The notes under the pieces were generated by a model that did not search any database, had not been told where the DNA came from, and saw only the letters and a list, made by a program, of their open reading frames with translations. A stretch of DNA of 64,000 nt from Hermatobates lingyangjiaoensis (lineage: Eukaryota; Arthropoda; Insecta; Hemiptera; Hermatobatidae). This document shows, one piece after another, positions 56,026 through 64,000 of the stretch. The position numbers and the translations under genes were made by a program. The stretch's first letter is position 1. Every line of letters begins with the position of its first letter. Location: assembly GCA_026182355.1 (NCBI GenBank), contig JAPFBL010000535.1:1-64000 (forward strand), given 5' to 3'.

Positions 56026-56819
56026 TTCCGTGAACTTGATATTATGTTTATTTATAGTAAAAGTTGAAAGTGGGCTATACCAGATTTTACTTATGGTAAA
56101 ATATTATATTTTCAACCGACCATCAATCAATAAAATAAATAATTTCTGGAACTAATATAGGAACAGTTTTTATATTTTAAAATTAAATTATAACTATTAC
56201 TTGTAATCTTTTATTGTTGTAAAAAATAAAATTTATTTGAAATTAACAGCGTGATCAATTCATATAAACTGAGAAGTCACTTATTAACAATGCGACACGG
56301 AAATCTATTGCTAAATATAATTTTGGTTTTGATAAAACAGAGGATTAACTGAATTATCAAGTAATACAGTTATTACTTGAAATAATATGAGTCATTTATC
56401 TGTCATTGTTATTATTATTATTCTTGTATTATTGTTCCTTATTCTTCTTCTTATCATTACTGCTACAGGGATATCAATCGTAGTCAGTGTTGCTCGGTTG
56501 TGTATTTATATTATTTTTTAGTTGTTGATAAGCACTGTTCCATAATCTTTATATATTTTGAATTATATGCAAGTTTTGTTAAAATTAATGCCACAGTAAC
56601 TATTATTTACATAGAAAGCCTTTTTTCCATGAAAGCAGGGACATAAGGCGGTCTGCCCCAACCTGCCAGGAGGAGGTATTTTCTAAAAATAGAAAATAGA
56701 ATAAAATTAAAATAATAAAAACTTTACAAAATATCTCAAATTTAATACCAAAATGAGTTTTTAAAGTTGTAATTGCATTTATCTCTTATTGTGTAACACT
56801 GTTTTTAAACGTTTTTTTT
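56026..56819. other. AT-rich stretch, no gene seen
   Basis: A small richer patch at 56620-56680 (CAGGGACATAAGGCGGTCTG, CCAACCTGCCAGG) has no exon signals. Confidence 0.5.
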
Positions 56820-57380
56820 TCAACTGTAATCAATGATCAAACCACAAAATGAAATGGGAAAACAAGACTAAGATCTTTTAACCGTAACAAGCAGTCTTCG
56901 TCAGAGTCAAAAAACCCAACTGAAACACTAGATGCAGAAAACATCTGGTGAGGGGTTGAGAAGAGTGGGAGGGAGAGTGGTATTTTAAATTTAATAGATC
57001 AAATATTATAAACATTAGTAACGGTCTCTTCAAACTTCATACTTTTTTGTTACGATGGCAATAGCCTCTTCTAAGAGGGTTGACAGCTAGCAGATAGTTT
57101 TTTTACTCTTTCTTACTGTACTCCTTTGTTTCACCAAACATCCCTTTCTGGACATTAGTCCTTTCCTGCGCTTTCACTCCTTTAAAATACTACTATTCCC
57201 TCCCACTCTTCTCAACCCCTCACCAGATGTATTCGGCATCTAGTGTTTCAGTTGGGTTTTTGACTCTGACGAAGACCGCTTGTTACGGTTGAAAGATTTT
57301 AGTCTTGTTTTCCCATTTCATATTGTGGTTTGATCATTGATTGTTATTTCACGTGTTTATGTGAAATCTTTTTATCAACT
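56820..57380. repeat. Family B inverted pair, arms about 165 bp
   Basis: 56822-56985 and 57180-57375 mirror each other and both have CTGACGA, A, GACCG/CGGTT (or the variant GACTG/CGGTT), GAAAG, then CACTAGATGC and the GAGGGGTTGAGAAGAGTGGG segment. The spacer carries GACATTAGTCCTTTCCTGCG also seen at 6480 and 38090. Confidence 0.75.
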
Positions 57381-57419
57381 GTAATATTTGCAAATTAAAA
57401 ATAAATTTATTTTCACTTT

Positions 57420-57770
57420 TTCAAAACTATTTTTTTTTAATGGGTTTGAAAGTTTATTATATTTGTTTCCGTAGCCAGTTAATTTAATTTAATTTATTTT
57501 TAAAATTTGAATTATACGTTTTTGAAAATCTTTAGTTTACTTTGATGACGACTGAATAAGTATACAATTTATTGTAATAAGATGAAAGTTTGGGATTAAT
57601 TAATAGCAGTTTAAAGTTGGATCCTTGATTGTAATTCCATGAAAATAAATATTTTGAAAACTTTCTGGAATTTTAAAGGTTAAGGAATTACTAACTGTCA
57701 TCTGGGATGGAAAATCTTACAAACGTTCCGGGGCACAAAAAATAGTTGCTACACCATTGCATCAAAGTTT
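57420..57770 (-). repeat. Dispersed element, copy inverted to 43905-44215
   Basis: Ends (plus strand) ..CAAAAAATAGTTGCTACACCATTG, the mirror of CAGTGGCGTAGCAACTATTT. Internal match over about 300 bp at moderate identity. Confidence 0.5.
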
Positions 57771-58230
57771 AAAAATACTCAACTATTGAAGAAATAATTC
57801 AAAATAAATGAATATAAATATAGAATATGAATTTTCTATCGGAACATAGTTTGATTAACCATTCCCCTAAGTTTTATCCGATAACCAAAATAAAAAGGCA
57901 TAATAGAATACAGAAATATTTTTTTTTTATTTATATATAAATAGATAATTATATGAAAAAATGTTAATTATTCAACCTTATACAAGAACATTTACAATAG
58001 TGAATAAATAATGTTGTAGATAAGGCTTATTAAAGCTGTAATAAAATTATAAGATAATCTTTCATAAGCTTGTTTTCGTTAGAAAAGCCTTATCATAATG
58101 TTTACACTACAATGTGAAACTTGATGGTTGTAAAATATGATGCATTTCCTCAAAAATAAACCATACTCACTTATATCCCTCTCAGATGTACATAAACTTC
58201 AGCTTATTTTATATATATATATTTATTATA
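57771..58230. other. AT-rich stretch, no gene seen
   Basis: No repeat or exon recognised; a short TA tract at 58210-58222. Confidence 0.5.
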
Positions 58231-58234
58231 ATAC

Positions 58235-58400
58235 ACAATTAAAAGAAACGGTCCAGCGGCCTTTTTTAAATAAAATAAATTCAAAACGAAGGAAACACAG
58301 AAAGACACAGACATAACTCACATCGATATTTCGACCATCGTCGTCATCAGGAGGTGTGAAGAGCGAAGAGTCCCGCAGGAAGACAGGGCGGCGACTCATT
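58235..58400 (-). repeat. Family A terminal repeat
   Basis: GGTCCAGCGGCC, GAAGGAAACACAG and (minus) CTGATGA, C, GAC-gatg-GTC, GAAATATCGATG. Confidence 0.7.
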
Positions 58401-58785
58401 TATATATATTTATTTTTATTCCTTTTATTTTATTTATTTTTTATTCTCTAGTATTTATTTCTTTTTTCCTTTTTCATGTTTCTTCTTTTGTTTATATTTA
58501 TTTTGTTTTTTCGCTTACTATTAGTTTGTTTTATCTTATTTTATTTTTCTTATTCTTAACTAGTTTCCTATGTTTATCTTTTTATTTAGTCTCTATCTTT
58601 TATTTACTATTACAATTAAAAAAAATTGTATTGTATTTATTTATTTTTTCTTTTCTCTATCATTATTATTGATTAATTCAGTTTCTTTTTTATTGCTTAT
58701 GATTTTTTTATCTAATTTATGTATTTACCCAACTAGTACTGCTTATCTGAATTTCTGTTTATATCTTCTCTTAATTCTATACTTT
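58401..58785. other. T-rich low-complexity stretch
   Basis: Pyrimidine/T-rich. The 135-codon plus frame over 58570-58977 (Phe/Leu/Ile/Ser) is compositional. Confidence 0.55.
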
Positions 58786-59240
58786 AAGACCGGGCACGGG
58801 GAGCAACACTGGCGGTTGCCGGATTGGTTACTTGCCGTTGCGTCTACAACTCGCTTGGTCACCCTTTCTCTTTTTCTCCTGAAGACAAATTACCCGAAAA
58901 TTCGAGTCTATATATATATGTATGTATATACAACCAAAACTAAAGTTTATTGGGACTCGGTCAGTTCTTCAGGTTGAAATTAAACTCTTATTGCCAACCT
59001 CTCGGTTTTTATTTAAAACCTTTTTAATAGGCAGAAGTATAAACTTTGAAACAGAAAAACTAAGTATTACATTACAAATTAATTTTACAAAAAAAAAATA
59101 CTTATGCCTATGAAAAAGGTTTTAAATAAAAATTGAAACGTTGGCAAAAAGTTTAAAAAAAAAAAGAGTTTAATTTGAACCTGAAGAACTGACCGAGTTC
59201 CGATAAACTTTAGTTTTGTTTCTATTCTATGGTCGATACT
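58786..59240. repeat. PLE terminal repeat (D-like) and family E inverted pair
   Basis: 58878-58905 reads CTGAAGA, C, AAATTACCCGAAAATTCGAG, a decayed core. 58930-59010 and 59140-59220 are inverted family E (AACTAAAGTTTATYGGGACTCGGT); a second inverted pair (TTTAAAACCTTTTT) lies inside. Confidence 0.65.
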
Positions 59241-59265
59241 TTTATCAATATTTATATATTGCAAC

Positions 59266-59430
59266 CGTATATTATATATATAAAGTTCGTAAGTTTGTTT
59301 GCTTGTTCACCCATTTTCCGTGGAGATATGAGACCTGAAATTATTATAATCTTTACTTTTGTTGTGATTGGCTTTGCTGTAGTTGTATTACATAATACCA
59401 AATGGAAAATATGTAACTATTTTCGATAAA
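59266..59430 (+). other. Unassigned plus-strand frame after TATATATAAAGTT
   Basis: Frame ..GDMRPEIIIIFTFVVIGFAV VVLHNTKWKICNYFR: a hydrophobic run that could be a membrane segment, but there is no splice or promoter support. The leading TATATAAAGTTCGTAAGTTT resembles 32731, so this is more likely part of a dispersed element. Confidence 0.25.
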
Positions 59431-59565
59431 AAAATTATTCTTAATATCGATTTATTTCTATAAAAGATTTAACTATTAACTTTCAATAGAAAAAATCTGG
59501 CATTTATGATCAACGTTTCAGCCGACTTCGACCATCTTCGGAAAACAGATATTAGGTTAGGTTGT

Positions 59566-59690
59566 AGTGACGGTTCCACGAGGGAACAACACACAGAGGC
59601 CAAACATTGGCCCTTTGTGACATCACACAAAGAAGATTGATTCTATATTGGAAGTGTAGCATTAGTTGTTTACCTAACTCAAGTGTAGGG
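59566..59690 (-). repeat. SINE 3' half
   Basis: The reverse complement carries CTTGAGTTAGGTAAACAA, AGAATCAATCTTC, a TGATGTCACAAAGGGCC tail and GTCACTACAACCTAACC, matching the 3' half of the 14686 SINE. Tail orientation gives minus strand. Confidence 0.65.
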
Positions 59691-60075
59691 GTAGTAATGG
59701 AGTGATTAAGCGCCTCTAACACTGAACTCCGGCTTTCGGGCCTTCACGAGGCTACCTTGTTAACCTGCTATATGCAGGGACAAACGAAAGAGGAGGAGAA
59801 GGTGATCAGGGGCTGGGCCTGACCACCTTCTATATCCCCCAATCCCCTCCTTTTATACCAGCCCCAATCTAACGTGTTATGCGATCCGTGCCGAAGGATG
59901 GATGATACAGGGATTTCTGTATTATGAACGGAGCCTCAAGGGCACCAGGCGACCCCCTTGAGTAAACAGCCTTACTCTGGTATGCGGTGCTCTGCCAGAG
60001 CGGACAAAATATCACCGATAGAGCTTCAGGGATTTTCCCAAGTAAGGAGAAGGAAGTCTGGAGACCAAGTATGGC
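59691..60075. other. GC-richer island of unknown origin
   Basis: About 380 bp with far more GC than its flanks (CTCCGGCTTTCGGGCCTTC, GGGGCTGGGCCTGACCACC). The minus frame 60084-59869 (71 codons) and plus frame 59958-60146 overlap, and neither has clear splice sites. Directly adjoins the SINE tail, so it may be the 5' region of another retroelement. Confidence 0.35.
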
Positions 60076-60094
60076 TCTATGCAAGTGACTTGCA

Positions 60095-60270
60095 TGATCA
60101 AGATATATTCTACAGTATTAAATTAAAGGTTAATAAAAGGAATTAAAAAATATTCAATACAGACTAAAAATTAATCAAAAATATTAAAACATAATCAATT
60201 GTATATCAAAAAATAGAAGTAAAAAAAAGGCCTTTTCATCTATAAATTAAAATAAAAGATAGTTACGAAT
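60095..60270 (+). repeat. Tigger-associated repeat, copy 1
   Basis: ATATTCTACAGTATTAAATT, AAAGGTTAATAAAAG and AGGCCTTTTCATCTATAAAT recur at 61357-61560, on the other side of the tetraspanin last exon. Confidence 0.75.
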
Positions 60271-60968
60271 TTGTTTTACTTATTTATTTTATTTACTGAA
60301 TTTTAAAGTTGAGAGCCTGAAAACAGTTCATGTGACTCGTGTGCTTTGGGTACGAGACACATGAACATTGAAGGTCCTTACACGGAATGTGTTTTCAAAC
60401 TGTCTTACGTCCTAATTTATACCATCAAACTCTCACGATGACTTAAGTCCACAGAACAAGTATGACTTTCTGTTCGTCATGCTAATCATGCATACAAATA
60501 TGATGGATTTTAGATATAAAACAATAATCTTTCTTTCTATACAAACATTTATTGGAATTTATTTTAACACTGTTGCCTCTATCTATAATATACAATAATA
60601 TATATGTTACATAATAGAAAAATTTACGGTATTTTTTTTTTCAAATGTATATTAAATTCTACTGAACAAACAGAATACACTTATCAAATAACTTTAAAGA
60701 ATAAATCACAATAAATTATATTCGTCAAAGTAATAAATAACTTTGATTATTATTACTCAAGATGGATGGCAAGAAATTCTAAGTTTTTAAAAAAAACAAT
60801 ACATTTGCTATAAAGATGAAAATATTAATAGAGTAATTATTATAACAGATCAGATTTTTAAAACAGAATAGAGTAGACATTTTTTTTTTTGGAAATATGA
60901 AAATCTTGTAGATTTTTGTAAAAAAAAATAGAACAATAGATTTGATAGGTTATGAGAATTAGACACTT
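60271..60968 (-). other. Probable tetraspanin 3' UTR and downstream
   Basis: Immediately downstream of the tetraspanin stop on the minus strand. Several candidate AATAAA signals occur (for example plus-strand TTTATT near 60548), but the true cleavage site cannot be chosen from sequence alone. Confidence 0.3.
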
Positions 60969-61028
60969 TCATATGAGGAAGCTCTGATAGCGTTTGACAG
61001 GACGCCAAGCGAATACAACACTGACCAG
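60969..61028 (-). CDS. Tetraspanin, last coding exon
   Basis: Minus strand: acceptor ATTTCTGTTTCAG| followed by LVSVVFAWRPVKRYQSFLI and TGA (60971-60969). It starts in phase 0 and fits the phase-0 end of the 62510-62719 exon, completing the fourth transmembrane helix (ASAIIALIH + LVSVVFAW) and a short basic cytoplasmic tail. Tetraspanins are four-pass membrane scaffolds that organise partner proteins at the cell surface or endosomes; which member this is cannot be told. The tail lacks the Cys residues often seen after TM4. Confidence 0.8.
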   Translation of the reverse strand: MVSVVFAWRPVKRYQSFLI

Positions 61029-62509
61029 CTGAAACAGAAATACAATATTTTCATTTCAAAAAACTAATATATAAATATGTAATAACACTATTGTTAATAG
61101 CATAGAAGTTTATTAGTTACACTAAAAGAAAAAATAAAACAGCAAACAGTAATCCCTCGCTAGTTCGCGGTTCAGTGTTTCGCGAGGTCCTGAAATGTTC
61201 AATTAAAATTTAAAAAAATATAAAACAAATATTCAACTGTAATTGCACTAAAAAATACAACTCGTAATGAAAAAGTACAGTAGTTAGTATTAGAAAAGAA
61301 AATATACAGAATTCTTCTTGTACGATCGAGAAAAATATCAAACAACCAGTGACTTGCTGGGTCAAAATATATTCTACAGTATTAAATTAAAGGTTAATAA
61401 AAGCTATTGAAAAATATTCAATACAGACTAAAAATTAATGAAAAATATTAAAACATAATCAATTGTAACAAAAGAATAATGAAAATATCAAAAAACAAGA
61501 AGTCAAAAAATAGGCCTTTTCATCTATAAATTAAAATAAAGGGTAGTTACGATTTTTTTTATTTTATTTACTTGCATTATTATTTACTGTACAATACATT
61601 AAGGGTATAATTCTCTCTCTCTCTCTCTTTTTCTCTTAAAGTCGGTACATTTTTTTGTATTAATTATTTCTTATTTTTTTTCTTTTTTATTTACAACACA
61701 GTACAGTACTACAGTAAGGTCAGGATTCTCTCTCTGTTGGAAAGGTCGTTGTTTGAGCTTTAGAGGCTTTTAAAAAGACGCGTCCATTATTAGCGGATTT
61801 TCGCGAATTTTTTTTCTTTTCTAATTTTTGCCTTAAACTTCTTCACTTTCGCTCACTTTAGGCTTTTTTTTTTTCTCTTTGCTTCATTTTGACTCGTTTC
61901 ATTAAGATCACTATTCGACGCTTCATCCAATATCGTATCTAGTGCAAATCATCGTATACCGAGAATTTTGATTCCAATATTTACATCATATATAGAAATA
62001 TTCGTATGTCAGTATGTTTATAAGTCAAGGTACTCTAAAAGGAAAATCGAACTACAAAAGAGTGAAAAGGTCTCAGGGACTTCTGTCAAAAGATGCGATT
62101 CTATTGGATGACTAATCATGTCACAAGAGAACTTGTGAAATGATATGGAGGCATTACAATGGGGAAGTACAACCAAATCCACCATACAGAAGCATGACCT
62201 ATGTTCATTTGTTAGGAAATTATTGAAATAGTTTTAATGAATACCAGAGCGAAGAGGGTCAAAAAAAAAAAAACATTTAATACGAGGGTTTTTCAACCAG
62301 CAATGGCAAAGGCCTCTTTACTCTGAGGGATTCAGAAAGCTAGAGACTGATAAGAGAGAGAAAAATGTTTAAATGTTGGAAGAAACTATATTCAAAAGTG
62401 GTTTAACTTCTACTGAATAAGTTATCTGGTTCACTATATCACTTGAATGGTCCATTATTGAACACCGTTGTATATGCCGCAAAGTTAATTCTAATAAATA
62501 AATACTTAC
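61029..62509 (-). other. Tetraspanin intron with Tigger-like fragment
   Basis: Bounded by GTAAGT (62509 down to 62504) and CAG (61031 down to 61029). It contains the 61149-61830 repeat. Otherwise AT-rich with no other exon seen. Confidence 0.75.
61149..61830 (+). mobile_element. pogo/Tigger-like non-autonomous element fragment
   Basis: Starts CAGTAATCCCTCGCTAGTTC, then GCGGTTCAGTGTTTCGCGAG, typical of Tigger-type ends. GCGGATTTTCGCGAATTTTT at about 61795 looks like the inner part of the other end. The matching terminal CAGTAATCCCTCGC mirror is missing. Includes the copy of the 60095 repeat and (CT)n at about 61612-61628. Confidence 0.55.
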
Positions 62510-62719
62510 ATGAATCAGAGCAATGATAGCAGAGGCGGAGATCAGTTTGGTATAAACAGCTTTGATCGCTTCTTTTACAGCATTCAAACAGCCAACATGA
62601 TGTACTGTAGGGTTGTCTATGGTGCAAACTTCATTTGGAGGTGAATTGCAACATGATGTGGGCAATGTAGCATTAATATCAGCAAAGTCTCGAGGACTGT
62701 AAACACCGCAGCAATCCAA
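62510..62719 (-). CDS. Tetraspanin, large extracellular loop exon
   Basis: 210 nt, 70 residues, phase 0 at both ends, with acceptor TACTTTTCCAG| and donor CAT|GTAAGT. It begins LDCCGVYSPRDF and so carries the diagnostic CCG. TSCC (residues 21-24), Cys32 and Gly-Cys (43-44) give the six-Cys pattern of the large loop. The last ~20 residues (LISASAIIALIH) start TM4. NAT (16-18) is a possible N-glycosylation site. Upstream exons (TM1-TM3) lie beyond 62719 and were not found by 64000, so the gene is 5'-partial here. Confidence 0.9.
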
Positions 62720-64000
62720 CTGGAAAAGTAAAATACAAATAACTAATACTTTACTTTAAGCTAACGAGTAATAATCAAACATGTATTACATAAATCCCGT
62801 CTTGCATCTTATGTTGTATTTCAGACTTCATGAAGAGCAACTCATTGGCGAGGTCCAAAAATGAAATATACTTCTAAAGAAGGGGTTAAATACTTAATGT
62901 AGTACAAGAGAAAAATGAGAAGGATGTATTTACTAATCTCTCTTGTAATTTAGTAATATTCCATCGTAGTGCAATCAGTTATTAGGTGGTATTTACTCAT
63001 TGTAGGGTCAAAAGCTAATGAAATGGTCTCCACATATAAAAATTTAATGGTATAAACAACGCGTTTTGAACACGTAGTGTTCTTAGTCAGGCATTAACTA
63101 AAAAATACAATGACACCAGAGAGTTATTCCTATATTTGTTTGTATTTCGTTATACATCTCTGTGTTATATTTTGAATATGTTTCCAACACTTAGTCTTAG
63201 AGCAAATGTAAAGGCTCAACCTAACCTTTGGGGTAAAAAAAAATCTGGAGTGGCCTACACTCTACTTTACTATAAGTAACTTAATATCAAATTTCTTGAG
63301 TATATAAAACATAACGTCTCATTTAAGCATAACATAAATATCTAAATGGGATATAATTATTAGCCTTTCATTCCCGAGGTAGTACAGATAGTGATAGAAG
63401 GACATATCATTTTATAAGCTTATTTTTGTACATCACAGATAATTTATTATTTGCAAATAATTGCATTAGTATAACAACAGCAATAATAACATTTTTGAAA
63501 AACAAAAGTGAACATTTCTTGATACGATATATTCTCCTACAAGAGAACATGGCTTTTGTTCAAATAGCCAGTGGATTCTTACATCGTTTACTTGACATCA
63601 TTCTACATTGAATATTAAAGTAAAATTTTTAAATTTAAAACAGGAAAATACCCTTTTTTTCTCTGAAAAACATCTTAAACTGCGAAGAAAATGTTGTTTT
63701 AAGGTGATTTGTTAATCAATGATGTCCGATAATTACATTTATTAATCTCTAAACGAAAGTTTCAGATTATGAATTATCATTTACATTTTTGGTCTTTTAT
63801 AGAATTATATCATACTGGGAATTTTAATCTTTAAAATAATAATAATAATAATAAGCTTCTAAGTATTTAATAAGATCATTTTCCTTCCCCTTTGTCAAAA
63901 TAACATATATACGAATTTTTTCTGAGTGAGTGTTATCATTTTCCTGCACAATATTATTCCTCTTACATCTCATATAATTCAATAAACAATTTAAACTGTT
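62720..64000. other. Tetraspanin upstream intron/flank with repeat fragments
   Basis: 62967-63105 is a family G fragment (GTGGTATTTACTCATTGTAG, GTCTCCACATATAAAAATTT, ACGCGTTTTGAACACG). 63236-63300 is the GGAGTGGCCTACACTC, TTTACTATAAGTAA dispersed repeat. (AAT)n lies at 63835-63853. No further exon was recognised. Confidence 0.5.

Noticed and set aside
58570..58977. 135-codon plus frame rich in Phe/Leu/Ile
   Set aside because: T-rich low complexity; its end runs into a PLE terminal repeat.

Overview
The window looks like nuclear DNA of an invertebrate animal, most likely an arthropod and possibly a chelicerate; that placement is a low-confidence inference. The evidence is the strong AT bias, spliceosomal introns, a tetraspanin gene with canonical GT-AG splice sites, tRNA-derived SINEs, mariner/Tc1, hAT and CACTA-like DNA transposons, and many fragments of Penelope-like retroelements (PLEs). 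Nothing in it looks bacterial or viral. Host coding sequence is very sparse. The only confidently recognised host gene is the 3' end of a tetraspanin gene on the minus strand (two exons, 60969-61028 and 62510-62719).

Layout. 0-9 kb: tandem repeats, palindromic PLE fragments separated by (TA)n, a Tc1/mariner remnant (5104-5497), and a decayed mariner with a rebuilt left end (7653-8621). 9-12 kb: a possible 41-nt exon (9459-9499), minisatellites, and a stretch that looks badly polished. 12.6-20 kb: nested hAT-type elements, several SINEs, and a very large inverted repeat with ~0.95-kb arms (13612-16500). 20-41 kb: the core of the PLE accumulation. It has one open GIY-YIG endonuclease end (20621-21106), many palindromes, (TA)n tracts, a hAT element with an 8-bp target duplication carrying a nested PLE (29412-30950), a pyrimidine tract (31617-31905) and a 1.6-kb purine tract (33240-34865). 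41-54 kb: mostly quiet AT-rich sequence with three or four minus-strand exon-like islands (43008-43105, 46150-46219, 48737-48848, 53452-53527). Two decayed tandem arrays lie here, and a 613-bp CACTG-ended element sits inside one of them. 54-60.9 kb: more PLE and hAT debris. 60.9-64 kb: tetraspanin 3' exons, with a Tigger-like fragment in the intron.

The most interesting signal is structural. About a dozen sequence-unrelated palindrome families all carry the same layout, CTGANGA + one base + a short stem-loop + GAAA. The stem bases change between copies while pairing is kept. This resembles the hammerhead-ribozyme core known from PLE terminal repeats. The same elements carry a short piece of the PLE N-terminal reading frame that runs straight into (TA)n at a fixed place, and the endonuclease 3' ends also emerge from (TA)n. 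The window therefore seems to hold a population of short, internally deleted, often head-to-head PLE derivatives joined through TA repeats.
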